From assembly GCA_012960475.1 (NCBI GenBank), contig DUBE01000044.1:1-64000 (forward strand): a stretch of 64,000 bases of DNA, given 5' to 3'. Shown here piece after piece: positions 35,857 through 44,434 of the stretch. The notes beneath the pieces were generated by a model. The model made no database searches. It had not been told where the DNA came from and was given only the letters and a program-made list of their open reading frames with translations. A program made the translations under genes and the position numbers. This DNA comes from Planctomycetota bacterium (GTDB lineage Bacteria > Planctomycetota > UBA1135 > GCA-002686595). The first letter of the stretch is position 1. Every line of letters begins with the position of its first letter.

Positions 35857-37947
35857 ATGCGAATATCCAGCTACCCCCTTGTCTCCCTGGCCCTCTTGGT
35901 CGCCTGCGCGGCCCCTGTCCCCACGCCCCAGCCCTGGCCCCTCCGTCCGGACCCGGTGGCGGCGATAGGGGGTCAGCGGCGGGCGGATCTGGTGCATCTC
36001 TCTTTGGATCTGGAGCTTGATCATGAGGCCAGGGAGGTGCGCGGGGTGGCCTCCAGCTGGTTCCGCGCCCTGCGTGGGGGCACGACCGAGTTGCTGCTGC
36101 ATGGGGTGGGATTGGAGATTCAGGAGGTTCTGGATGCGACCGGGCAGGCCTTGGAGTTCGAGGTGCGAGAGCCTGAGATTCGCATCACCCTGGCCCGGCC
36201 ACTTGCCAAGGGGGAAGAAGAGGTGTTGCATGTGCGGTACCGTGCGCGTCCGGAGCGGGGGTTGTTCTTTCGGGATCGAAGCAGGTTCAGCGAGGGGTTT
36301 TCTCCTTCGCTCTTCACCCAGGGGCAAAAACACAACCATCGGCACTGGCTGCCCCTTTGGGATGAGCCCAACGACCGTGCGACCCTGGAGGTGCGCGTCC
36401 GGGTGGGGCTTTCCATGGAGGTGGTCTCCAACGGGCAGCTGGTTGAGGTGGAGCGTCATTCTGCCGAGTCGCGCAGCTTTCATTGGCGCCTGGACCAGCG
36501 CGTGCCCACCTACCTGCTGGCTGTGATCGCCGGGCGTTTTGATCGCTTCAGGGCGCCCCATGGGTCGGTTGAGCTGGAATTCATCGTGGCCAAGGGGGCT
36601 GGTGAGCAGCGTGCTCGAGAGACCTTCGGGGAGACTGCTGCGATGCTGAATTTCTTCGAAGCCAAGCTTGGTACACCCTTTCCTTATCCGCGCTACTCCC
36701 AGGCCGCCCTGGCGGACTTTGTGACCGGGGGCATGGAAAACGCGACCTTGACCCTGGTGGGGGAGAGCCTGCTCGGGACCCGCGAGGAGAACCAGGACCT
36801 GGAGGGTCGCCCCCGCCGGATCATCGCCCACGAGTTGGCGCACCAGTGGTTTGGAGATCAGGTCACCTGTTGGGGCTGGAGCCACTTGTGGTTGAACGAA
36901 GCCTTTGCCTCCTGGTTGGAGCTCGCCTGGGTGGGGGAGGTGGAGGGGGAGAACGCCAGGCGCTTGCGCATGGAGCAGTACCGTGAGCGCTTCCTGGCTC
37001 GCTCGGAGCGCGTGTCCCTGCCCATGGCCTTGGACTGGCACACCCAGGGATGCAGCCCGAATCGGGCTCACCATGTCTACACCAAGGGGCCTTGGGTGAT
37101 CGAAATGATGAGTCGTTTGGTGGGTGCTGAGGAATTTGATGCTGCCCTGGCCTTGTACCTCAAGCGCCACCGGGACAGTTTGGTCACTGCGGATGACCTT
37201 GTGCAGGCGGTGTTCGACGCTACCGGGCGCAACCTGATGCCCCAGGTGCAACAGTGGGTCTGGTCCGGCGGCTTGCCAGAGCTGACCATGCACCATGAGG
37301 TCTTGGGCCAGGAGCTGGTCCTGTCCCTGGAGCAGGCCCAAGAGACCACGCACCTGGTGCCCCTTTTCGATTGCCCGTTGACTGTGGACCTGATCACCAG
37401 CACGGGACGCGCGCGCCATGAGGTGCGTTTTCTTGAGCGATCCCACTCCTGGCGTTTGCCCTTCGATGGTGAGCTCTTGAATGTACTCGTCGATCCCGAA
37501 GGGGCGCTGCTCTGTTCACTGCGCCAAACCAAGTCCGCCGCCGCATGGCTGCACCAGGCTGCTGACTTCGAGCAAGCGCTCGGAGTCTGGCGTGCCCTTC
37601 CCGCTCTGCGCCAGATCGCCGGCTCCTCTCCCGCTGCCCGTGCGCTCATGCTGCGGATCCTGCGCGAACACTCCGAACCCCTTCTGCGTCAAAGGGCAGC
37701 CCGCCAGGTCACCTGGATCAGTGAGGCCTCCCGCGCAGCCCTGGTGCGGGCCGTCTGCGAAGATCAACTTGCCCCTGTCCGCAGTCAGGCAGCCCGTTCT
37801 CTGCTTGACCACATCCAATCCCGCCCCTTCACGGCCCGGGACCCGCTCTCTCAGAAACTTCGCACCCAAATGGAGTCCGAAACCAGCGTCCGCACCCGCG
37901 AGACCCTTTTGGAACTGCTCGATGGGGTCGCTCCGAATCCGAGATGA
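35857..37947 (+). CDS. M1 family zinc aminopeptidase, lipoprotein
   Basis: A 696-residue aminopeptidase of the gluzincin M1 family. The exopeptidase motif is VTGGMENATL (G-x-M-E-N), and the zinc site is HELAHQWFGD (His325, His329) with the third ligand Glu 18 residues on, in WLNEAFASWLEL. YTKGPWVIEMM supplies the transition-state Tyr region. The N-terminus is a lipoprotein signal (LVSLALLVAC, lipobox LVAC) starting at ATG 35857. The C-terminal ~150 residues are HEAT-like helices. It acts outside the cytoplasm on peptide N-termini. The last 4 nt overlap the next gene. Confidence 0.92.
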   Translation: MRISSYPLVSLALLVACAAPVPTPQPWPLRPDPVAAIGGQRRADLVHLSLDLELDHEAREVRGVASSWFRALRGGTTELLLHGVGLEIQEVLDATGQALEFEVREPEIRITLARPLAKGEEEVLHVRYRARPERGLFFRDRSRFSEGFSPSLFTQGQKHNHRHWLPLWDEPNDRATLEVRVRVGLSMEVVSNGQLVEVERHSAESRSFHWRLDQRVPTYLLAVIAGRFDRFRAPHGSVELEFIVAKGAGEQRARETFGETAAMLNFFEAKLGTPFPYPRYSQAALADFVTGGMENATLTLVGESLLGTREENQDLEGRPRRIIAHELAHQWFGDQVTCWGWSHLWLNEAFASWLELAWVGEVEGENARRLRMEQYRERFLARSERVSLPMALDWHTQGCSPNRAHHVYTKGPWVIEMMSRLVGAEEFDAALALYLKRHRDSLVTADDLVQAVFDATGRNLMPQVQQWVWSGGLPELTMHHEVLGQELVLSLEQAQETTHLVPLFDCPLTVDLITSTGRARHEVRFLERSHSWRLPFDGELLNVLVDPEGALLCSLRQTKSAAAWLHQAADFEQALGVWRALPALRQIAGSSPAARALMLRILREHSEPLLRQRAARQVTWISEASRAALVRAVCEDQLAPVRSQAARSLLDHIQSRPFTARDPLSQKLRTQMESETSVRTRETLLELLDGVAPNPR

Positions 37948-38588
37948 AACCCAACCCGCCCTCATCTGCTCAAGTCCGCGCCCTTGCTCGTCGGGACCCT
38001 GCCCTGGGTCGGGCGATCAAGCGTCTGGAACCCTTCCCTGGGTTCCCCATTCCTGGGGAGTATCGCAGTCATTATGAGGCCCTCGCCCGGGCAATTGTCT
38101 ACCAGCAGCTCGCCGGCGCTGCGGCCAGCACCATCTGGAATCGGGTCTGTGCGTTGACTCCTGGCAAGGGTCTTCCCCGGGCGCCAGAGCTACTTGCCCT
38201 CAAAGAAAAGTCATTGCGCGGCGCTGGCCTCTCGGGCAACAAGTATCTCAGCCTGCGCGACCTGGCAACTCGCGTGGACGAGGGCAACCTGCCACTTGCG
38301 CGCATGTCCCGTTGGCAAGACGAGCGTATCATCGAGGCCCTCAAGGAAGTTCGTGGAATAGGTCCCTGGACCGCCCAGATGTTTCTGCTGTTTCGCTTTG
38401 GCAGGCTGAATGTGATGGCGCCTGAAGACCTGGGTCTGCAGGAGGGCCTGCGCCTCCTGGATGGACTGGCTGAACGGCCAACTTCCAGGGAGCTTGGCTT
38501 GCGAGCGGAAGCCTGGGAGCCCCTTTGCAGTGTGGCCTCCTGGTATCTTTGGCGACTGGTGGATGAGGCGAGGGGGACAAGCAGCTGA
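37944..38588 (+). CDS. DNA-3-methyladenine glycosylase II-like (AlkA/HhH-GPD)
   Basis: A 214-residue base-excision repair glycosylase of the HhH-GPD superfamily. The DNA-binding helix-hairpin-helix is LKEVRGIGPWTAQMFLL (about 134-149), and the catalytic Asp is Asp162 in MAPEDLGLQ. The core YEALARAIVYQQLAGAAA and LRGAGLSGNKYLSLRDLA are family-typical. The AlkA N-terminal TBP-like domain is absent, as in short bacterial and yeast Mag1-type enzymes. No Fe-S cysteine loop is present. Its ATG overlaps the peptidase stop (ATGA), an odd functional pairing. Confidence 0.92.
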   Translation: MKPNPPSSAQVRALARRDPALGRAIKRLEPFPGFPIPGEYRSHYEALARAIVYQQLAGAAASTIWNRVCALTPGKGLPRAPELLALKEKSLRGAGLSGNKYLSLRDLATRVDEGNLPLARMSRWQDERIIEALKEVRGIGPWTAQMFLLFRFGRLNVMAPEDLGLQEGLRLLDGLAERPTSRELGLRAEAWEPLCSVASWYLWRLVDEARGTSS

Positions 38589-38613
38589 ATCTGGTTGCAA
38601 GTCGTCTCTTGCC

Positions 38614-39618
38614 TCAGCCTCCCAAATAAAAGGCCACGGTCCTCGCCGTTGCCTCCGTGAGCGCGACCTTCTCGCTGTATCCCAGGTCCGACTGGGCGCG
38701 GGCCATGTTGTAGGAATGGCTGGTGGAGAGTTGGGCGGCGACAAAGGGGGTCAGGGGCGGTTCGCCGGCGAGGGGCAGGGTCTTCCAAAGGGTCTCGAGG
38801 AGTGTGCCGATCAGATGGGCTGTGCGGGCAGAGACCTGGCGTTTGGGGGCGGGCAGGTCGAGGGCTTGGAGCAGGTCCTTGATCCACTTCCAAAGGTCCA
38901 CGGGTTCGGTTTGGGCGATGAAGTAGGCGCGGCCGTGGCAGGGAGCTTTGGAGCCCTTGGCGAGCAGGGTCTTGGCGGCGGCAAGGTGGGCGTCCACCGC
39001 ATTGTCGATGTAGGTCAGGCTGACCTCCATGGGTTCCAGTCGCGGCTTGATGGAGATCAGTTTCTTCTTTTGCGCCCGTTTGATCAGGCGCGGGATGAGG
39101 TGTGGGTCGCCGGGACCAAAGATGAGGTGCGGGCGCAGGATGGTGAGGGGGAGGTCAGCGCCCAGGCCACGCATGAGCAGCTTTTCGGCACGGGCTTTTG
39201 AGGCGGAGTAGGCGCTCAGGAACCTGCTGGCAAGGGGCAACTCGTCCACGCCCCGGTGGTCCTTGCCGTCGAAGCAGACACTGGGGGATGAGGTGTGCAC
39301 CATGGCGCCCACCCTGGCTTGCAACGCTGCGGAGAAAACCGCTTGGGTGCCGTCGGTGTTGGGGGCCAGATAAGATTCCGCCTTGCCAGAGATTCCGGCT
39401 CGGGCGGCGCAATGGAAAACCACATCCACCGATTCCATCATGGGTAGGAGGGCTTTTTCCCCTTGGCTCAAGTCGAGGGCATGGTGTTCGATGCCCTGGG
39501 CTGCGAGTTCGGGGTAATGACCGCGGCTGACCGAGAGCACTTGATCGCCCTGGGCCACCAGGCGTTGACAGATTCCGTGGCCCAGGAAGCCCATTCCGCC
39601 GGTGACCAGGGCTTTCAT
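38614..39618 (-). CDS. oleD: OleD-type NAD(P)H-dependent 2-alkyl-3-oxoalkanoate reductase
   Basis: A 334-residue extended SDR of the 3-beta-HSD/epimerase type. The dinucleotide motif is LVTGGMGFLGHGI, and the catalytic pair sits in SAYSASKARAE (Y-x3-K) after VHTSSPSV (Ser). In the olefin pathway OleD reduces the beta-keto acid from OleA to a beta-hydroxy acid. The assignment is supported by the linked oleC and oleB on the same strand; alone it could be a sterol or sugar epimerase. Its ATG overlaps the oleC stop by 4 nt. Confidence 0.88.
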   Translation of the reverse strand: MKALVTGGMGFLGHGICQRLVAQGDQVLSVSRGHYPELAAQGIEHHALDLSQGEKALLPMMESVDVVFHCAARAGISGKAESYLAPNTDGTQAVFSAALQARVGAMVHTSSPSVCFDGKDHRGVDELPLASRFLSAYSASKARAEKLLMRGLGADLPLTILRPHLIFGPGDPHLIPRLIKRAQKKKLISIKPRLEPMEVSLTYIDNAVDAHLAAAKTLLAKGSKAPCHGRAYFIAQTEPVDLWKWIKDLLQALDLPAPKRQVSARTAHLIGTLLETLWKTLPLAGEPPLTPFVAAQLSTSHSYNMARAQSDLGYSEKVALTEATARTVAFYLGG

Positions 39619-41309
39619 GGGCGCACCTCCAGGGGAGTCTGGGTTGCAGCCCAGGCCTTCAATTCGCCGCGATGGATTTTTGAGTTGTGCCGGGGATCCA
39701 CGGGCAGTGACGGGTGGAACAGGAACTGCTCGATGTCCTCGCTCATGGGGGAAGTCTGGGCTCTGGCCCTGAGCTCAGCCACGAAGGCCTCCCGAGCGCC
39801 CGGTTTGTTGGGGGTCTGGCCGGGCTTGGGCTCAACAATCAAGACTGCCTGCTCGGCTCCCTCTGCGCCTCGGCCCACCAGGGCGCAGCGAGCAACACTC
39901 TCATGGCCCAGGAACACGTTCTCCACGCCCACGGGCGGACGCAGTCCACGCGAGGTCAACAGGCAATGGCTCTTGCGGCCCAAGAACCACAGGATTCCTT
40001 GCGCATCGAAGCAGCCCATGTCGCCCATGCGATGCCAGTGCGTTGCCCCATCCGGATCGGCGAGTTTGGCTGCGGCCTGGTCCTCTGGGGCCGCATCATA
40101 GCTTTGGGTGACAATCGGGCCGCGCACCAGGATTTCGCCCACAGACCCTTGAGGCAGGCAGTGGGCGGGATCCATCAGAGTCAGGTCCGTGGCCGCCGGA
40201 TCCAAAATGCGGATTTCCACCTCTGGCGCCGCGCGCCCCACGGGCGTGCCTTCTCCAGCCTTGATCCTATCTGTGAGGTCCACCAATTCGGTCCCAGAAA
40301 TCACCGTCACCGGCAGGGCTTCGGTAGCGCCGTAGGGGGTGAACATCTCGCCCTCTTCCGGCAGGAGGGAGCGCAGCTGACGCACCACATCAATGTCCAG
40401 GGGAGCGCCCGCGGACACTGCTCGGATGAGATGGGGCAGGGTCTTGTTATTCCCAATGCAGTGGGCAACCAGAATGCGCCAAAGGGCAGGGGACAAGAAC
40501 CCGGTGCTTGTGCGCTCCTCGACCATGACCCGCAGCAGGGCCGCCGGATCTGCATTGGCGGGGCGGGCGGGATCCACTCCGGGAAAGACCGAGGTGATGC
40601 CCAGAGCGCAATCGAAGAGCGCAAAGGCGGGCAGCCCGCACAGATCCCGTTCCCCTGGCTCGAATCCAAGAGTCGCCCGCAGGCCGCGCACCTCTGCGGC
40701 CAATTGACTGTGGCTGATGGGCACGCCCTTGGGGGGACCGGTTGAGCCGGAGGTGAACAGGATCGCAGCGGTGTCGTCCGCCAGTACCGGCTGCAGAGAA
40801 TGTTGATCCTGGCCCGAGCTCTCAACCATAACCATGGACCGTCCGAGTCCGGGCAGCATGTGTCCCACACCAAACACTCGGCGCACGGAACGGAACGAGC
40901 GCGGAAACAGTCGGCGGGCCAAAAGAGCTCGCCCAGCACCGATCATCGCTGTTGGAGCGGTGCGTTCAAGCGCCGCCAGCAAGCGCGTCCGACCCATGCC
41001 CGGATCTGCCAATACGGGGATGGCTCCCAAGCGAAACAGGGCCCAGGTGATGGCAACGAATTCAATTCCAGGAGGCACGAACAGGGCTACGCGTTCTCCC
41101 GCCTTCAGGCCTTGGCTGGCGAGGCCCGAGGCCATGCGAGCGGTGCGTTCTTCCAACTCGCCAAAGCTCAGGGAACGCCGCTTCGCATCCTTGCGTTCCA
41201 CGATTGCTTCCCCGCCGGGATTGGCGCGGGTTTGTGCCAGGAAGAGCGCTGCGATGTTGTGCTCGGTCTCAAGACCGGGGGGCTTGGCAGTCTGATTGGC
41301 GGCGGTCAT
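39615..41309 (-). CDS. oleC: OleC-type beta-lactone synthetase (AMP-forming ligase family)
   Basis: A 564-residue acyl-adenylate superfamily enzyme. The P-loop is AILFTSGSTGPPKGVP and the A5 region is FTPYGATEALPVT; a C-terminal domain with NSKIHRGEL follows. OleC activates the beta-hydroxy acid with ATP and closes the beta-lactone in long-chain olefin synthesis. ATG 41309 was chosen because GAGG precedes it by about 9 nt and it lies 11 nt after the oleB stop; an ATG at 41360 would overlap oleB. The gene sits between oleB and oleD, the usual order. Confidence 0.88.
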   Translation of the reverse strand: MTAANQTAKPPGLETEHNIAALFLAQTRANPGGEAIVERKDAKRRSLSFGELEERTARMASGLASQGLKAGERVALFVPPGIEFVAITWALFRLGAIPVLADPGMGRTRLLAALERTAPTAMIGAGRALLARRLFPRSFRSVRRVFGVGHMLPGLGRSMVMVESSGQDQHSLQPVLADDTAAILFTSGSTGPPKGVPISHSQLAAEVRGLRATLGFEPGERDLCGLPAFALFDCALGITSVFPGVDPARPANADPAALLRVMVEERTSTGFLSPALWRILVAHCIGNNKTLPHLIRAVSAGAPLDIDVVRQLRSLLPEEGEMFTPYGATEALPVTVISGTELVDLTDRIKAGEGTPVGRAAPEVEIRILDPAATDLTLMDPAHCLPQGSVGEILVRGPIVTQSYDAAPEDQAAAKLADPDGATHWHRMGDMGCFDAQGILWFLGRKSHCLLTSRGLRPPVGVENVFLGHESVARCALVGRGAEGAEQAVLIVEPKPGQTPNKPGAREAFVAELRARAQTSPMSEDIEQFLFHPSLPVDPRHNSKIHRGELKAWAATQTPLEVRP

Positions 41310-41320
41310 GGTGGCAGCCC

Positions 41321-42283
41321 TCAGGTGTTGCTCAAGAAATTCTGCACAGACTGAAGACATTCTTCCGGCGCGTCCTCAAAAGGCAGGTGACCGGCGTCTT
41401 GCAAGATCGTGACCTGTGCCCGGGGCAGGCGCTCCCGGAAACCGCGCAGGATTTCCGGAGTGAAGACCCAATCTTGCATGCCCCAGAGGATCTGGGTGGG
41501 TTTGTTCCGCAACAGAGCCAGTCCCGCGTCCACGGCCGCAAGGGCCTCGTAGCTCTTGTCGCCTGGACTGCGCGGGATGTCGCGTACAAAAGCCGCGATG
41601 CCGCGCCTTCTTTCTCCGCTCAGGTAAGGTGCCAGGAAACCCGCCTCGACTTCTTGGGACAGGCCATTTGTGGTGCAGAGAGACGCGAGGCCGCGTGTCA
41701 TGAGGCCCAGGGATCCAGTCAAGAACGGCCCGATGCCCGGCAGGTGAGCCAGGCCCAGAACCGCCGGGAGTTTTGCTTCGGGCCAGACGCAGGTGTTGGT
41801 GACCACCAGCCGTTCGATGCGCTCGGGGCAGTTTGCGGCGGCACCGAGACCAATTGCTCCACCCCAATCGTGGACGCAAAGGGTGATGCGCTTGAGGTCG
41901 AGGTGATTGATCAGCATCTCCAGCGCCGTGCGATGGCTGGTCAGGGTCTGGTTCCAATCATGGGGGCGCTCGGAAAGGCCCATGCCCATGTGATCGAGGG
42001 CGATGACTCGGAACTTGGCCGAGAATTGTTCGATCATCTTGCGCCACATGAATGACCAGGTGGGATTGCCGTGGACGCAGAGCATCACCGGGGCATCCCG
42101 AGGCCCCTCGTCCACGAAGTGCAAGAGAGCGTTTTCGATCTCGAAGAAGCGCGGACTGTAGGGCCAGAGTTCTGCGATCGGCGCGCTGAGGTCCTGTGCC
42201 ACCAGGAGAGCGTCCTCTTCCAAGGTGCTTGGGCGCAGGCGCCGCACCAGGCTGCCGGGTTTTCCGATGGTCTCGATGGGCAT
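41321..42283 (-). CDS. oleB: OleB-type beta-lactone decarboxylase (haloalkane dehalogenase-like)
   Basis: A 320-residue alpha/beta-hydrolase. The nucleophile is Asp139 in CVHDWGGAIG, as in haloalkane dehalogenases, with the oxyanion motif MLCVHGNPTWSFMW and the likely catalytic His in LQDAGHLPFED. OleB removes CO2 from the cis-beta-lactone to give a long-chain cis-olefin. Linkage to oleC and oleD favours this over a dehalogenase. ATG 42283 begins the protein at MPIETIGK; the further upstream frame is non-homologous and overlaps the divergent sulfatase gene. The 116 nt to that gene hold both promoters. Confidence 0.88.
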   Translation of the reverse strand: MPIETIGKPGSLVRRLRPSTLEEDALLVAQDLSAPIAELWPYSPRFFEIENALLHFVDEGPRDAPVMLCVHGNPTWSFMWRKMIEQFSAKFRVIALDHMGMGLSERPHDWNQTLTSHRTALEMLINHLDLKRITLCVHDWGGAIGLGAAANCPERIERLVVTNTCVWPEAKLPAVLGLAHLPGIGPFLTGSLGLMTRGLASLCTTNGLSQEVEAGFLAPYLSGERRRGIAAFVRDIPRSPGDKSYEALAAVDAGLALLRNKPTQILWGMQDWVFTPEILRGFRERLPRAQVTILQDAGHLPFEDAPEECLQSVQNFLSNT

Positions 42284-42399
42284 GGGAAGATCTCGCGGGG
42301 GCAGGATAACGGGGGAGGGACCGTTCGCGCTGGGAGAAACTCGCGTGTCTGGCTGGTCTGGCTGCTGCAGTGGCGGACTTCTCCCCGTAGGGTGGGGCC

Positions 42400-43935
42400 A
42401 TGCATCGGTTTTTCCTGCTGCCATTGCTGGCGCTTCTATTGATTGCGCCGGCGTTCGCCCAGTCCGGCGAGACTCCCCGGGCCCGCCATGTGGTGCTCTT
42501 CCTGGTTGACGATCTGGGCTGGCAGGACATTTCGGTGCCCCATCACACCGAGATCACGCCTTTCAACAAGCGCTACCGGACGCCCCATGCGGAACGGTTG
42601 GCCAGGGAGGGTCTGGTTTTGCGTCATGGCTATGCCTCGGCTCCGGTCTGTACTCCCACGCGCACCTCGATTCACTCCGGGCGTTCCCCCGCGCGCACTC
42701 ATATCACCTACTGGACTCTTTACGCGGATCGGGACCAGACCCGGCCCTGGAAGCGCGGCGATGGCTCAAGTCTGATCGCACCGGCTTGGGATTTGAACGG
42801 TCTGGGCCAAGAGGATGCGACCCTGGCGCGGATTTTTTCTGACGCCGGCTTCCGCACGATTCACGCGGGCAAGGCACATCTGGGAGCGATTGGTTCCTCC
42901 GGCGAGGATCCTCTGAACCTGGGCTTTGATGTGAATATCGCGGGTCATGCTCCCGGTGGCCCCGGTTCCTACTACGGCTTGCACGGTTTTCGGTCCAATG
43001 GCCGCCAGGGCAAACCGGGCAAGAGCGTTTGGGATGTGCCCGGACTCAAGGCCTATCACCACCATGATGTGTACTTGACCGAAGCGATTGCCATGGAGAC
43101 CTGCCGCGCCGTGCGGGAGGCTGCTCGGGATAACAAGCGCTTGTTTCTGTCCTTTGCGCCCTATGCGGTGCACGCGCCAATCATGGCGAACAAGAAGTAC
43201 CTGCAGCATTACCCGGACCTGGATAGCAAAGAAGCGGCTTACGCCACCATGGTGGAGACTGTGGACCATGCACTGGGCGCGTTGCTCGCGACTCTTCTGG
43301 ACGAGGGCATGTTGAAGGACACTTTGTTTGTGTACACCTCGGATAACGGGGGGCTCTCGGCCCATGGCCGTGGTGGGGAGCGGCACATTCACAATGCGCC
43401 CCTGCGATCGGGCAAGGGTTCGGCCTACGAGGGTGGTGTGCGTGTACCTTGGATTATCCGTTGGCCCGGCGTGGTGCAGCAGGGGACTGTGAGTGACGAG
43501 CCCGTGATCAGTCACGATCTCTATCCCACCATGTTGGCGGCGGCAGGTGTTTCATTGCCGAAGGATGAGGGTCGGGATGGGGTGGACCTGGCCGCTCTCT
43601 TGCGCGGGGAGGACTTGCGGCGCGAGCATCCTCTGCTTTGGCACATGCCGCACTTTTGGGGAGTCAATGGCCCCGGAATTCAGCCCTACAGCGCTCTGCG
43701 CCAGGGGAATCTCAAGCTGCTCTTCTTTCAGGGGGACGGGCGCATTGAACTCTACGATGTGTTCGTCGATCCTGGCGAGGCTCAGGACCTGGCCACCGAG
43801 CGCCCCGCGGAAACCAGGCGTCTTGCTCAACTCCTGGCTGCCGAACTGCAACGCCGAGGGGCCCAGTCGCCTCGGCTCAATGGGGGGGGCCAGCCTCTGG
43901 GGGTACTGGCGGCTCTGGCAAAGATGCAGCGCTGA
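42400..43935 (+). CDS. Exported formylglycine-dependent sulfatase (C-T-P-T-R)
   Basis: A 511-residue sulfatase with signal peptide (FFLLPLLALLLIAPAFA). The sulfatase signature is VCTPTRTSIHSGR, with Cys84 the residue to be converted to formylglycine. Metal ligands occur in LFLVDDLGW near the start and YTSDNGGLSAHG late, all in family positions. It removes sulfate esters from a glycan or other compound in the periplasm; the target is unknown. No formylglycine-generating enzyme or anSME is in the window. It is divergent from oleB. Confidence 0.93.
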   Translation: MHRFFLLPLLALLLIAPAFAQSGETPRARHVVLFLVDDLGWQDISVPHHTEITPFNKRYRTPHAERLAREGLVLRHGYASAPVCTPTRTSIHSGRSPARTHITYWTLYADRDQTRPWKRGDGSSLIAPAWDLNGLGQEDATLARIFSDAGFRTIHAGKAHLGAIGSSGEDPLNLGFDVNIAGHAPGGPGSYYGLHGFRSNGRQGKPGKSVWDVPGLKAYHHHDVYLTEAIAMETCRAVREAARDNKRLFLSFAPYAVHAPIMANKKYLQHYPDLDSKEAAYATMVETVDHALGALLATLLDEGMLKDTLFVYTSDNGGLSAHGRGGERHIHNAPLRSGKGSAYEGGVRVPWIIRWPGVVQQGTVSDEPVISHDLYPTMLAAAGVSLPKDEGRDGVDLAALLRGEDLRREHPLLWHMPHFWGVNGPGIQPYSALRQGNLKLLFFQGDGRIELYDVFVDPGEAQDLATERPAETRRLAQLLAAELQRRGAQSPRLNGGGQPLGVLAALAKMQR

Positions 43936-43975
43936 AGTATGTGCCGTGCCGGGTTCTGTATCCTCAGCGGCCATC

Positions 43976-44434
43976 ATGAACGAAGACCAGCAGCAAACAT
44001 CCCACAAGTGGCATGCCATTGAATGCAACAATCTGACCTGGACTCTGACTGAGCAGGAGTCGCGTACGGCGGAGGAGGATGCGACGATGTTGGCGGGGGC
44101 CTATGCTGCTGCGTTTCATTGGGACAAGGTGGGGACGGATTTGAACCGGGCACGGGCTCAGCTGCTGGTGGCTCAGGTGCATTGTTGTCTCGGGCATGGG
44201 GAGCTGGCGATTGCGGCTGTCCATGAGAGCCGTGAGGTTCTCCTCAAGACTGAGATGCCCGATTGGGAAGCAGCCACGTTGGAAGCGATCCACGCTCATG
44301 CGCATTTTGTGGCGGGGGAGATGCAGTTCTATACGCCGACCTACGCCGAGGCGCAGAAACTTGGGGCAGCGATTGCCTCCGACGAAGACCGTGCAATTTT
44401 TGAAGCGACCTTCCGCACGGTCCCTAAGGCGTGA
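43976..44434 (+). CDS. Helical protein of unknown function, coupled to sulfatase
   Basis: A 152-residue soluble protein, all-helical by composition, with TPR-like helices (AQLLVAQVHCCLGHGELAIAA, EAATLEAIHAHAHFVAGEM). No signal peptide and no recognised domain. Several His and Cys residues (HCCLGH, HAHAH) are notable. ATG 43976 begins 41 nt after the first sulfatase; the 3' end overlaps the second sulfatase by 4 nt (GTGA), so all three are probably cotranscribed. Confidence 0.72.
   Translation: MNEDQQQTSHKWHAIECNNLTWTLTEQESRTAEEDATMLAGAYAAAFHWDKVGTDLNRARAQLLVAQVHCCLGHGELAIAAVHESREVLLKTEMPDWEAATLEAIHAHAHFVAGEMQFYTPTYAEAQKLGAAIASDEDRAIFEATFRTVPKA

Noticed and set aside
35482-37446. 654-codon minus-strand open frame
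   Set aside because: Antisense to the M1 peptidase, which has HELAHQWFG and GxMEN motifs; the minus frame shows no domain.
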